NCBI RefSeq assembly: GCF_000090795.2
Contig: NW_003546274.1
Span: 174,217 to 238,216, forward strand
Source of the DNA: Amphimedon queenslandica
Taxonomy: Eukaryota > Porifera > Demospongiae > Haplosclerida > Niphatidae
Direction: 5' to 3'
DNA: 64,000 nt
A program made the position numbers and the translations under genes. Positions 20,625 to 33,300 of the stretch are shown here, piece after piece. Within the stretch, counting starts at the first letter, position 1. Every line of letters begins with the position of its first letter. The notes below the pieces were generated by a model. It did no database searches and was not told the origin of the DNA. It saw only the letters and a list, made by a program, of their open reading frames with translations.

Positions 20625-21196
20625 ATGGAAAAAGGTTGGTTTGCGTGAGACTTAATGTACTAATGCTTTCTTTGACCAACAGGACAAGACTTTACTACAA
20701 AAGAAACCTCTCAAACTGAACCTTTTCCTGAAAAATCTTACCAACCAGTGAGTAAAAGCGAAAATAAACTGGATGAATTCAACAATTTTCATTGTTTATC
20801 GTCTACAGGTCCCTGGTACCATTACATCTCCTCCACCAGTCCCACCTCAGGACTATCTCATAAAAGCAATCATTGCATTAATTTGCTGCTTTTGGCCTCT
20901 TGGAATATTTGCTGTGTACAAAGCTGTTGAGGTAGACATGCTTTTCACCTTGTACTCTCATTAATGCACATTATCACACATTGTAGGCAAGACGCTTGTA
21001 TCAAGAAGGACAGTATGACTCTGCTGAAAAGACTTCTAAAGAAGCTGGCTATTTCACAAAGCTAACTTGCATTGTTGGTTGCATAATGCAAGGGATAACA
21101 TGGGCTATCATTATATTTACTTATGCCGTTGTGGGGATTACCATTGGAGCACTGTTTGCAGCCGGAGTATTTAGTAATGCTACCAAAACTAATTAA
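20625..21196 (+). CDS. CD225/dispanin-family two-TM protein, copy 11
   Basis: Exons 20625-20634, 20683-20747, 20809-20931 and 20987-21196; 135 aa. The first exon encodes only MEK plus one base, with a GTTGGT donor, so the start is the least certain part. TM1 with LICCFWPLGIFAVYKAVE, loop ARRLYQEGQYDSAEKTSKEA, long TM2 ending FSNATKTN. Last CD225 gene of the array; SDHAF2 begins 107 bp downstream. Confidence 0.8.
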
Positions 21197-21303
21197 ACAG
21201 ATTCCAATCCATTCATTGTATACTTGTAAATTAATTTTTAAATCAAAATAAACATTAAACAATCTTGTGCAATATAATTAATTTTGTAAGGGCGTGGTTC
21301 AAA

Positions 21304-21811
21304 ATGGCCGCCATCAGAATGCTAGCTGCAAGGATCATGGTCTCCAGAGGATCATGGCTAAGATGGCAGTCTACAGATATAAGTTATCCCAAGTATACAC
21401 CGCGTACTGGCGAGGACGAAACCGTAAAAAGGAAAAGACTACTCTATCAAAGCAGGTAAAAAAATTCTTACAAGCTGTTGCTTAACATTGCATAATTAGG
21501 AAGAGAGGAATGACAGAAAACGGCATATTGCTAAGGTATAGCTCTACATCTACTGCCATGATTATCAATATATATATTGTAGCACATTCGCAGAGCGATA
21601 TCTTAACAAATTCACAAGCCAACAGTTGGAAGAATATGACAAGCTAATAAATGAACCAAGTAATGACTGGGACATATATCAGTGGATAACAAAGAAAGAG
21701 ATACCACCTCTTGAGTATCAAACGCCTACACTGAGCCTGTTGCAGGAACACACTGCCACTCTTAATGCTAACAGTACACACGTACAGACACAACCGCCTT
21801 TAAATGAATAA
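21304..21811 (+). CDS. SDHAF2: succinate dehydrogenase assembly factor 2
   Basis: Mitochondrial factor (yeast Sdh5) needed for FAD attachment to the SDHA flavoprotein of complex II. Exons 21304-21455, 21500-21535 and 21583-21811; 138 aa. The N-terminal 20-25 residues are basic/hydrophobic without acids (MAAIRMLAARIMVSRGSWLR), fitting a mitochondrial presequence. Conserved SDHAF2 core: KRLLYQSRKRGMTENGILL, then LINEPSNDWDIYQWIT. The 3' end converges on SAMM50, with 41 bp between stop codons. Confidence 0.95.
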
Positions 21812-21852
21812 TGATATAATAATAATTATTATTGATCTCTGATACCAAATTA

Positions 21853-23893
21853 TTATAACATGTCAAGTCCAATCCCAAATTGAAGTCCTGGTTTGAGCCT
21901 ATCATGTTTGCGTGTGTGTTTGTGTATAAACAGATAAATTATGAATTATATCATGTGACTCACCGGTCATGTGACTGAGCCCTGAGTGGTATTGCATAGT
22001 TAAGCTCAATTTGAGCTATGCCCAGTCTACAGTGCATTCCAAATCCACCAGAAAGGCGTGTCTCTTTTAACAAATTCAGAAAACTTGACAACGAACCTGT
22101 TACACATAAATATTCTTTGAATTATTAATAATAATTTTTGTGTTGCTTACATAGCTCGTTGAGATTTCCTGCAGTTAAGAATCCGTGAAACCTTATCCTT
22201 CTAAAGAATTCACCGCTTGTAAACGGGAGGGGTAGGAAAAGGTGGAGTCCCGTAGCCCAGTAAGCCTCACCTCCATAGCTGTAACCATGGCGATGTGGCC
22301 CCACCCCCCACATTTCAAAACCTCTGAGAGTAGTACTGCCACCAAGGAGGAACCGGTCGTTGATTTTTGAAGGAGAAAATGGTTTTAGAAGTCCGCCCCA
22401 AAACGAGAGACCCAGGACCTACAATAGATCAAATAACGTGTAAAATAACCATGCAAAGTTTCCACAGGATTCAGCATAGTGCTCATGCAGTCTTAGATTT
22501 TAAAAATTCAACAAAAATACCACAGTCATTCACCAAAAATAACTAGAAGAGAATTCTTCATTTTATAATTTTTCCGATGTATATACATGTTGATACATGT
22601 ACAATGTACGTTGTGTAGCAAGTGTAATACACCATGTACTTACCCATTCAGGAAATATTTCTTTGAACATTTGTGTCTGAACTTCAGCTTTACTAAAGCA
22701 GATATCACCGCCCAAGCCAGCCACTTCATGAGTTAGTTTAGTAAGATATCCCTCACTTGGGAGCAATGGATCATCTCTATTGTCTGTCACTAACACATGC
22801 TAAGAAACACAAATACATTTAATTCAACTGATTGCTAGCAGCTAACTTTTAATGAGCTCTTTAAAGAATGCCCTGCATCTTTCCTAATGCTCATGGGCAC
22901 TCCATTATCAAATCCAAACAATTCTCTCCAGTCACAAAACCAGCCAAACGTATGATGACCTAATCTTGAGAAACACTGCATACCACCTGAAGCACCTGCC
23001 TCTCTCAATCTCTTACTTGCATTTGGACTTTCTGCTCATAAATATTTTCTTGATATCCACAAGGAGGTTGCTTGAAGTTAGTAGTACCCAAGCCAGCACA
23101 AAACCTATGCAACACAAAGCAATGACTTTACTTAATCTCCTTGTGCTTCACTAACTGTCTAGTAATGTCTTTATAATATGGCTTGGTGAGTTCCAGTTGT
23201 ATTGTCTGACCCCACTGAGGGAAGGCAGTTGTTGAGACAACTTTTAACTGCTCTGCTCGGCCGAAAATATTCCTCAATGAGAAACTAAGGTTCTACAATG
23301 AGAGCAGTAGTACACAATGTACCGTACATGTATGTGTAACACAGCTTTGCTTACAGCATCTCCACTCTGTGTTCCTGCATTAGCTGATATTGATGAGGCT
23401 ATAAGACCATTCTCCTTCACTCTAAATGTAACTGCAGTTCCATCAATCTTTCCCATTTTATTCCTACAGGCACCAAACTCTAAATTGACTTCCTTGAAAG
23501 CGTTGAGTGATTTTAATCTGTCAACTGACTCCAGTGAGTTTGCAACCAGCTATAAATTAAACAAAGTCAAACCACGTCCATTTAAATGTTATACCTCAAG
23601 CAGGTTTTCTGATTTTAAGACGTCTTTTACTTGCTCAGTGACTATGTCATTTTTTGTTCTATTTAATCCCAATACTTGTACTTTACAAACCTTTACCTGT
23701 ATACATACATGTATGTATAATAATTATAATAATTTTTATAAGAGAGAAGGATACACAGAAAAACTTCTAAAATTAATATCTGCATACTTGATCATACCTT
23801 TGCATTAGTAATTCTCTGTAATGTGAAAAAAGATGAACTTTAACAAGAAAAATACTTTAATTATCCACATACCATGAAGTTACCTTCCTCCAT
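21853..23893 (-). CDS. SAMM50: SAM50 outer-membrane beta-barrel assembly protein
   Basis: Omp85-family core of the sorting and assembly machinery in the mitochondrial outer membrane. Eleven minus-strand exons: 23873-23893, 23798-23815, 23595-23696, 23355-23549, 23132-23292, 23017-23104, 22847-22975, 22644-22799, 22151-22418, 21964-22096, 21853-21898; 438 aa. N-terminal POTRA (VKVCKVQVLGLNRTKNDIV), then barrel strands (NLSFSLRNIFGRAEQLKVV, VTDNRDDPLLPSEGYL, DRFLLGGSTTLRGFE, GGEAYWATGLHLFLPLP) and a final strand GLQFGIGLDML. The LRGF motif of Omp85 proteins is present. The start is a short exon (MEEGNFM), 72 bp from the divergent SNRPC ATG. The intron at 22419-22643 holds a satellite-like monomer. 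Confidence 0.93.
22425..22600. repeat. dispersed satellite-like monomer in SAMM50 intron
   Basis: Contains AGAGAATTCTTCATTTT and CCGATGTATATACATGT, matching the blocks GAGAATTCTCCATTTT and CTGATGCATATACATGT near 46370-46410. A diverged single copy of the family also seen near 24740 and 46200. Confidence 0.5.
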
Positions 23894-23965
23894 CTTTGAG
23901 GATATACGGACTTTATACGGATACTGATTTGTGAGTTTCCGTAATCTCTTAATTCTCTTTACATC

Positions 23966-25377
23966 ATGGGAAAGTAAGGTTTAGATTGCAACTAAAATTG
24001 TCCATTTTCTCTTCATTTGTAGATATTACTGTGACTATTGTGACACTTATTTGACTCATGACTCTGTTAGTAAGAGTATAATATTAAAATTGCATTATTA
24101 GAATTATTTATTTTTATGAATAGCCTTCAGTTAGGAAGACACATAATTCTGGTCGCAGGCACAAGGAAAATGTAAGACTATACTACGTCAATTGGTTAGA
24201 GAGTCAGGCACAATGTAAGAGCCTTATGAATTAAATTTTCTGGTTTAATAATTGCATTTCTTTATTAGCATTTAGAATGAGTTTGATTCGACCAATGGGT
24301 CCGGGATTATTAGCTCCCCCTGGAATGATCCCAGTTCCCCCAGGCATGGCACCACCAGGTAGACACGCATTCACACATTATGGAGCTTGACCACAACATG
24401 GCCGCTCATTAATCAAGATATGAGCCGTCATGTTGTGGGATGGGTGTACGGCATACCATATAGCTCCAAATTTTTTTCGGTCTAAATTTTCGTCAAATTT
24501 GTCAAGTATTTTTGCTTGACGAAATTTTTGTTTCACGTGGATAGTATGCGGATTAATTACAAAAATGACGATAATTTTTTTGATGAAAATTAATTTTAAC
24601 AAGAAATTAAGATTTTGACGAAATTTTTGACTGACAAAAATTTGGAGCTATACGGTAGTACAGAGCTGAATGGGCCAAACAAGTTTTCTGCAAAAAAATG
24701 CTAACTCAGCATAGCGCTTCATAACTGACAAGATGTGTTATGCATTTGGAACAACTTTTAAATATTCGTAAAAAATCTAATCTTGATTGGAATCGGCTCA
24801 AACTTTCTATGAAACTTAAGCACATGTATATGCATCAGGAAAAATTATGAAAGTTGAGGATTCTGTCCTTGACATTTTTGATGAAATTTGGCAAAAGACT
24901 GTGTACTATAGTACATGGTTTTTGGCCCGATTTTTGAGCAGTTTTAAGAATCTGTGAAAAATTTAATTTTGATCGGAATTCGCTCAAACTTTCTACACAA
25001 TATAAGAAAATGTATATGCATCAGGAAAAATGATTAAAATGGAGAATTTTTTTTCTAACATTTTTTGATGAAATTTGGCCAAAGACCGTGTACTACAGTA
25101 CATGGTCTCTTTTGCTGATATTCATTGGTGAATGTTGGGAAAAGTCTCTAAAAATATTTCATTATTTATTTACATTTATTTATATTCAATAGGGATAATG
25201 ATGCCTCCGCCTATTGGACTCCCACCTCCTCCTCGTCCTGGCATGGTCCCAGCTATGCCACCACGCCTTCCTGGCCCCCCTCCTCCTGGTTTTCCACAAG
25301 TACCTCCCCCGGGGATTCCTCCTACCTCCGTCCCACCATCAATCCCACCTGTTGCTAATGTTACGACTCCACAATAA
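23966..25377 (+). CDS. SNRPC: U1 snRNP protein C
   Basis: U1-C stabilises U1 snRNA pairing with 5' splice sites. Exons 23966-23973, 24023-24065, 24124-24214, 24269-24358 and 25193-25377; 138 aa. The U1-C type zinc finger is complete: Cys6, Cys9, His24, His30 ([17 protein letters not shown], then [13 protein letters not shown]). It is followed by a short helix and a Pro/Met/Gly-rich tail ([20 protein letters not shown]). The usual MPKF start is MGKY here, and the first exon has only 8 coding nucleotides. The 834-nt last intron contains a MITE and satellite-like repeats. Divergent from SAMM50. Confidence 0.93.
24454..24657. mobile_element. MITE with TACCRTATAGCTCCAAATTT ends
   Basis: Left end TACCATATAGCTCCAAATTT, right end AAATTTGGAGCTATACGGTA, with inner arms sharing TTTCGTCAAA / TTTGACGAAA. 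AT-rich, no coding capacity; inside the last SNRPC intron. Confidence 0.8.
24720..25115. repeat. two tandem satellite-like monomers in SNRPC intron
   Basis: Two units of roughly 190 bp sharing ATCGGNNTCGCTCAAACTTTC-like, TATATGCATCAGGAAAAAT and GATGAAATTTGGC blocks. Related to the repeats near 22.5, 46.3 and 56.2 kb. Confidence 0.6.
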
Positions 25378-25580
25378 CAACAATAATAATAATAACAACA
25401 TTATAATAAGTTTGTGATTATAAAAAAATAATGTGAATTGTGCTGATTCAGCAATCATTATCGTTACCATAGCGACCGCAGCACAGAGTGTGTGGGTGGG
25501 GCACATAATTACAAGAAAAGGAAACGCAACTGCAACATAAAAGTAGACTAGTCTGAGCTGCAGGAGAGCCAGAAACCATT

Positions 25581-26056
25581 ATGAGTGTCTCTGGAGGCTC
25601 TGGGACTTCTTCTTTAGTTAGGCTACCAGCTCTAAGAATAAATAGAAATTCTCCATCTCCAGGGCAATGGACTCTAGTTAGGGAGTACAACATTGAAAAG
25701 AAGGATCAGTACAATGTAAGCAAGCCCAGTGTCAAACTGACTGTGATATTTGCTGCTTTAAATTGTAGGAATGGTCATCTAATGTTAGCAGTCAACTTCT
25801 AAGATTAAGACAGCAGTTGGTGAGTCCAATTAATATCAATAAGAATAGATCTACACACATATCATCATTATAGATGCTCTAACATACTATAACCTTCATT
25901 TAGATATCATACATGACTGCATCAAAGGCATTAGATGAAGAGATTGAAGAAGAGACAATCAAGTTAATGACTCTCAAAGAGCTAGCCATTCCACCTTCAC
26001 CTCGAGCTCCAACTCCAAAGCAGCTTGACTGCAAAGGAGTATCAGGTTCAACATAA
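25581..26056 (+). CDS. small conserved-looking protein, unrecognised
   Basis: Exons 25581-25715, 25769-25819 and 25904-26056; 112 aa. No signal peptide or TM. The N-terminus is Ser/Gly-rich, the middle (REYNIEKKDQYNEWSSNV, then SSQLLRLRQQL) and the acidic stretch LDEEIEEETIKLMTLKEL look helical, and the C-terminus has a Pro/Ser motif PPSPRAPTPKQ. Clean GT-AG introns and phase-0 joins support a real gene. I do not recognise the family. It lies downstream of SNRPC on the same strand (203 bp) and converges on DCTN5. Confidence 0.75.
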
Positions 26057-26359
26057 CCTGCAAACTATTGTCCACCATCACATCATACACAACTATAATT
26101 TTTAATGGAAGTTGTGACATTATACTATAATAATACAGCTCTATAATTCTATATTATGTTGCAATGCATTAAGAATATTATGCTGAAGTCAAGAAACATT
26201 AGTGAATATGAGATTACATTAATTAGCACCAAAGTAATTGATAACATAAAAGTATGACAGTGATTTTAATAATTTTGAACATTTCATTAATTAAACTAAA
26301 CAACAAAAAATAACAAGTTGGTGTGGATCTAATTTAAAAAGGACTCCATGATTCCCATT

Positions 26360-27123
26360 TCACTTCTTCTGGGGCTTAAAGTGCTGGTAGAAGCTTTTAG
26401 TTGCCTCCATCATCACTTCTTGTGTACAAGAGGGTAAATCATCCACATAACGTGCAGGGTTTCCCTTATATACAGTGAACGATGGGACAGTGGTCTCTGG
26501 TGGTACTACAGTGTTGTCCTCTATCCGACAGCAATCTTTTAACACCACTGCCCTTGACTATAACAAAAAGAAGGGAGAGGTTTTAAAGTTATTTGATTGA
26601 AGGAATAACAGTTTTTGATACGTACAATGACACAGTTCCTTCCAATGTAAACGCTATGACCAATAACAGTTGCATTGATGATTGTATTGTCACCAATTAT
26701 GGTGTTGTCACCGATTTGCAATGGATAGAATGCTCCACTAGAGAGAAAAGAATCAAATTTGATGCAATTATTAATTACAAAAGTACCACCATACCCTGAT
26801 AATAATTTCTTATAAGGAGGTGATATAATGACTTTCTTTCCTAGTACACACTGTCGCCCTATGTTAATGTTAGCCAAATCACCTCTAAAGACACACTCTG
26901 ATTGTGCTATTGTCTGTACGAGAGATAAAACACAATAAACTTTAAAGCCATTACTCACTTTTCCATTAAGAACAATGTTCTGACTACCACACAGGACGCA
27001 AGTACGGCTTACCTTGTTACCAGAGGACTAATAAAAAAGAAAGCAATAGAAACAGCTTCTGTTTCCCTTTCTTACCGTCTCTATGTACTCAGAACTATCA
27101 TAATAGATATCTTGCTGCTCCAT
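26360..27123 (-). CDS. DCTN5: dynactin subunit 5 (p25)
   Basis: Part of the dynactin pointed-end complex that links dynein to cargo. Minus-strand exons 27076-27123 (ATG 27121-27123), 26959-27027, 26795-26913, 26626-26737 and 26360-26557; 181 aa, the usual length. A left-handed beta-helix built from hexapeptide repeats is visible ([48 protein letters not shown]), then the conserved C-terminus [20 protein letters not shown]. Head-to-head with RPTOR over 229 bp. Confidence 0.95.
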
Positions 27124-27352
27124 TTTTATTTAGCCACGCCTATAGACTAAATGACCACGCCTATCAAATTTACCGCCCAATCACGCGCGGAAAACTTTCG
27201 CCCCGCCTTACTTCTAATTAAAGCTCATCTCCCCGTTTCTTCTGCCATAGTGGCAGGCCAGATATTGCTGTTTTTCATATTTCGGTCCTGGGCTGCAGCT
27301 GAAGACTAATAAATTGTAGATAGCAGAGAGAGGGGAAGAGGCTGCAGTAGCC
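27124..27352. promoter_or_regulatory. bidirectional promoter region DCTN5/RPTOR
   Basis: 229 bp separate the two ATGs. The centre is GC-richer than its surroundings and includes GCCCAATCACGCGCGG (a CCAAT-type box next to CGCG). No TATA box is evident on either side. Confidence 0.5.
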
Positions 27353-30300
27353 ATGGACCATTCCACTAAAGACATTCTCCCAGTGGATCCAGAGGTAGAG
27401 GCGTGGCTTGTTACAATACATACATGAGGCTCTCCCTTGTCCCCTTTCTCTAGGATGCATCAGAGCTTGATGACTGGCGCCTTCCGCTAAGTTATATGAA
27501 GGGACGTCACCTGGAGGATATTGCTGGGCTCCCTCCAATGAAAGAAAACTGGAGGATAAAGGAAAGAGTGAGACACCATTATAATTATGTTTATTTGGAA
27601 TCATAATAATGTATCTTTGTTGATGTTTCTACCGTGAGAGTATAAAGTAACTAATTGGTGTACTCATTTGTGTTTTGTTTCTAATTAATGCATGTGTCTC
27701 TTCTAATTAATGCCCAGCTCAAGACGTGGAGTGTAGCACTTGCTCTTTGTTTGAATATTGGAGTCGACCCGCCCGACGTAGTCAAGACAACACCTTGCGC
27801 TAGGAAAGAGTGCTGGATAGGTAATGTAATGTGGGGGTGTGGCCAGCCATAGACACATTTATGATTGTTATAATTTTAATAAATTTACATGTACTTTGGG
27901 GGATTAAACTTTTGCGGGTCTGCCCAAAATTTATAGTAATTTGCAGCAATCAGCCATTTTACTGCATTATATAGATTTTTAGTTTTGCAAAATCTCAACA
28001 AAATCTGCAAAAATTATGTCTCCTGGAAGCTTCCAGCTGTATGGTTATGGTATTCCCCTTTTTAACTTAGATCCGTTGTCAAGAGGATCTCAGAAGGCGA
28101 TGGAATTGATTGCTAATAGTTTACAGAAGCAGTATGAGAGATGGCAACCCAGAGCCAGGTATAAGCAGCTATTAGATCCAACCACTGATGAAGTACGGAA
28201 ACTTTGCATTGCTCTGAGGAAGAATGCCAAAGTAAAAGAGAGAGAGAGAAAGAGAGAGTATTAATTTATTGTCCTTGTGTACTGTATAGAATGAGAGAGT
28301 TTTGTTTCATTATAACGGACATGGTGTGCCACGCCCAACAGTTAACGGAGAGATATGGGTCTTTAACAAGGTACATGACCATTAATGTTTAAATAATAAT
28401 TATATTTAATCTCCTCCTTTCCTTTCTCTCTCTCCTCTAGTCATACACACAGTACATTCCACTGTCAGTGTATGATTTGCAAGTGTGGATGGGCAAACCA
28501 TCAGTATATGTACTGGATTGTTCATATGCAGGTACATACATGTACATGTACATGTTATTATAATTAATGAATATTTTTCTACTGACAGCTCAAATTGTTG
28601 ATTCTTTTAAATTATTTATACGAGAAAGGGAAAGCGAATTCTTTTTAGAGGTACACACAATAACTTTAACTCCATTAAGCTACATGTAGTTATTAATAAT
28701 AAATTTACAATGCTCAGGGATCAATTAATCAATGCTCAGGGATTATTAATTAATAATAAATTAATAATAATATTAATAATAATATTAATAATAAATTTAC
28801 AATGTGCAGGGATCAATTAATCAATGCTCAGGGATTATTAATTAATAATAATATTAATAATAAATTCACAATGTACAGGGATCAATTAATCAATGCTCAG
28901 GGATTATTAATTAATAATAAATTAATAATAATATTAATAATAAATTTACAATGTGCAGGGATCCATTAATCTCTCTACCTCAAATTCAAGTTGTCTCGGA
29001 TTATTGGACGAGTCCATATTGCTAGCTGCTTGTGGTTCCAAGGAGATACTACCGATGAACCCAAAGCTTCCTGCTGATCTCTTCACTGCCTGTCTTACCA
29101 CTCCTATAAAGACTGCACTGTTATGGTATGGCAATAGTGTATCCATGTACATGTGTATGTATTGAAAAAAATGTTTAAGTTTTAGTGACAAATTTTCATG
29201 TACATGTGCAATGTATTTAGATAATAGCTATGACTTCTCTCTCTATCTCCTTTCCTTCTTTCTTCTTAAGGTTTTGCTTGCAAAGGGTTGGGAAGCTAGT
29301 TCATGGAGTGACAGAAGAAATGATTGACAAGTATGGCATATTACATTCAATTTGAATCCACTACACCTTACACATGTAGATGTACTTGTACATGTACATT
29401 ATGATTATATGTCAGTACATTCATTTCTATTCACACACACACACACACACACGCACATTCACTTACAGCATACCTGGTAAACTGAATGAAAGGAAGACTC
29501 CACTGGGAGAGCTCAATTGGATATTCACTGCCATCACTGACACCATTGCATGGAACACACTATCACAAGGTACTCAATGAGTGGATCCTGTTGAGTGGAG
29601 GAGTGATTGTGGTAAAGTATGTAATCCTACACTATAATGCCCACATCAAGACTATAGTAATGGTTGTAGTAGTACATTTTTTAGTCTTGGAATTTTTATT
29701 TATTTTCAGAATTATTTCAGAAGCTGTTTAGACAGGACCTCCTGGTTGCTAGCCTGTATAGGAATTACTTGCTGGCCGAGAGGATAATGAGGTCTTATAA
29801 TTGCACGCCCGAGTCCCACCCGTACTTACCCCCAACCTACCAGCACCCGTTGTGGCAGGCGTGGGACCTTGCAGTGGATCATATAATGGCTCAGCTACCT
29901 CAGCTCATTGACGGAACTCAAGAATACGAAGTAATTAAAGTGTTTCTATATTGCAATGATTTAAGTTCTGATTCTAAGTCTAACTTTCTAAGCATGAAAA
30001 ATTTAAAATTCTATACCACAGTAATAACTAAGTAATAGCCATCTTGTAAAATACATGTAATGTACCTAAGTTCTTATTTATATTATCATTATTTTCTCTC
30101 TCTATTTCTCTCATAGCCCAGCTCTTTCTTCCCGGAGCAGTTAAATGCTTTCCAAGTTTGGTTACTTAGTTTTCCTAACTTAAGTCAACCCCCAACCCAG
30201 CTGCCTATAATATTACAGGTACAGGATAGAGTCCAACTCTCTCCCTCTTTATTTCTCCTCCTTCTCTTTAGTTTCTACTCAGTCAGGCCCACAGATTACA

Positions 30301-33300
30301 AGCTCTTGAGTTATTAGGAAGATACCTAGATATGGGCCCTGAAGCAGTACATGCAGTAAGCACATGCATATTGTATTATTATTATTTTATTTTTTATCCT
30401 AGGCTCTCTCTGTTGGTATATTTCCGTATGTGTTGAAGCTACTGGCTAGTAAACTCCGTGAGCTACAGCCTATCCTAGTGTTCATATGGGCTAAGATACT
30501 GTCAGTAGACAATGTAAGGACTCAGTTTATTGTATGATATGGTTTTCTGTTTATGCTTCCTCTTTTTGATGTTATGATTTACTCACTCTCACTTTCATCT
30601 CTCTCTCTCTCTCTCCTTTTATAGTGTTGCCAGTCTGATCTTGTTAAAGATGGCGGTTACAAGTATTTCATTTCAGTACTAGCTGATACTACTATACAGT
30701 TTGAGTACAGGACAATGGCTGCCTTCATACTATCATCTATATGTAACAATTACAGTAAAGGCCAGGTTAGTGGGTGTGGGGGTTAAGTTATTAATAGTTA
30801 TGAATGTAATGATAGGAGGTGTGTCTTCAAGGTAATGTGGTCGCAATATGTCTCTCTCAGCTAGAGGAGCCTAATGCTGTCCTCAAGCAGTGGCTAGCGA
30901 TATGTCTTGGGAGGTTATGGCAAAAATATGACGCAGCCAAATGGTGTGGAGTGAGGGACGCTGCACATGAAAAACTCTCACTGCTTCTCTGGGATGAAGT
31001 ACCCGAGGTACAACCCCATTACTGGATCATGTGACTCTCAGTTGATCCTTAGGTTAGGGCAGCAGCTGTGTTTGCTTTGGGTACTTATATATTCACTCCA
31101 TCAACTGACGGGTCACACACTGATCATGCTACTAGTATTGATCACTCTGTGGCAATGCTTCTCCTACCTCTTGTCTCTGATGGATCTCCTCTTGTCAGAA
31201 TGGTAATGGCCTACTTTCATTTCTTTCTCTCTCTCTCTGTTTTATTAAGGATATAATATAGACTATGTACATGTACAGTGTAGTCTACTATATTCCTGGT
31301 TTTATTGAAAGGTCTTTTTTCTAATTCCTTTTATTATTTGAATTTATTCCATGTAATCATGCACTGCATGTACATGTAGTACGTTTTTTGTAGTACATGT
31401 ACTACTGTACATGTATGTACAGTAGTCCCTCTATTGGGGGCCCCTGGTAAAAGACCCCCTCATTCCAAACTTCATTCTTAAAGTACAAATGTAATACGCA
31501 TTTATTTTGACCCCTTGTAGGCGAACTCTCCTCAAACGCGACCAGCGACCACTTAATTTTGGGCGAATTAATGACTAGTGGGTGGGGCTAACGTACACGT
31601 GTATGGTTACTATGGTTACATTGACGATGTCAAGGAAGAGAAAAGTATTGAATCTGTAGGAGAGAGAGAGTAAAGGTGCTGAAGAAAGAAAATCTTGTTA
31701 TGTAATTTCAGCTGAGCTAGCCTCAGCTAGGTGCCAGGGAAGCACTGCTATAGTAGCTATGGGTTGCCTTTATGATGTGAGAGGTTTTGCACTGTCTCAT
31801 CAGAGTCCAGAGCTACTGGAGCCGATCAGTAAAAGTAGGACTACTGTAGAACAACTCCTGTGTGAACTTGAAGCAAACAAAACTTTTAACATTGCATATT
31901 GTATTGTGTATTTTGTATTATTTAAGACATCATTAACTAAACTACTGGCCACACTCCTCTCCTTATCACGAACCATCTCTTTTTGCAGACCATTTTTAAT
32001 GAATAGGAATGGGATACAAAGTAATAATGAAAAACTAGATTTTCTCATTATCTAAAACTTTGATCATAAAAGTACATGTACATGTACTTTTACGGTACCG
32101 CTCAGCTATAAGTTTACTTATTGTGTACACGACACGGTGCAGCTTGGCTATGCATTCAAGCTGCACTAGTGAAGGTGCACCTGTATCGTGTACCGGTATT
32201 TATCATTTACATCATGTACTTATCTCGTGTTGTGGTGCACTCGTGTAGTTATTGCACCAGTGTGGAACGCAGGTAATGCTGGAGATTACTCGTGTAAACG
32301 AAAACTTATAGCTGAGCGGTACTGTATGTTCAAAACAACTTCAAATTAACAATAAGAAGCTAAGTTTTGAATTTTAAACTATTGTATACTGTATGCCTCA
32401 TTGTTAGATGTTTACACAACACCAAATACAATGTACATGTACACTCTATAAACACATCCTTGATTGTCTCAAGTTTTCCATAATTCCCAAATGACTCCTT
32501 ATCCCCTAACCCACTACACATACATGTATATACATGTATGTACTGTACAATTGTACATGTATTACATGTAGATCTTATTTCTCCAGGAGCTCATTACAGC
32601 ACTGCATGGTCTCATCCTACAGTACGAGAGGGAGTTCCAGATAGCTGCTCTCCGTTCCTCTGATTCAGAGCCTTCCCTTGTCCCCTCTAACCTCTCCACC
32701 TCCCTCACTCCTGGTGGCTGGATCAACGTCTTCATTGACTCCGCCTCTTCCTCCTCCGAGACTGAAAAGAAAAGTGACCATCTTTCCCCCATGAAGAGGA
32801 GCCCTGCTGCCATCAGCAATGGCAGTGTCAACAGTGAGTCTTATAGCAGTGGCGAGGACGACGAGTCTCTCCCACGTCCCGGCCCACGGACGCAGTCTTT
32901 TGCTCCGCCCCCTCCGATAGCTCGTTACCACGACAACTCGTCTTCGAGTGGCCTGTATGCTCAGTTGTGGCGAGGGGTCCAGTCTATTTGTGGTGATCCT
33001 TGTCCGACTGTTGCTCTTAAGGCTGGCTCCATCATTCAAAGTGTCTTGGATAAAGTAATATAGAAAGTATTATTATTATTATTATTTTATTTTTATTTTA
33101 TAGATAAGACAGACTTCAAAGGCTCGTGACATTGCCATTTCCTCTCTCTCCACTTCAACCTCAGCTCCTCTCAGCGTAGCCCCTCCCCCTTCCTCTGCTT
33201 CTGTTTCTCACGGCAAGTCGCACACCATAGGCCGAAGCTCCAGCAAGTAAGCTATAGACCACCTTACTGCTGGTCATGTGATGTTATTGTGGTATAGGTC

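Noticed and set aside
31735-32055. Extra RPTOR exon or separate gene starting [17 protein letters not shown]
   Set aside because: Exons 17 and 18 join in frame as in Raptor without it; the frame has no matching splice phases and sits in a repeat-rich intron.
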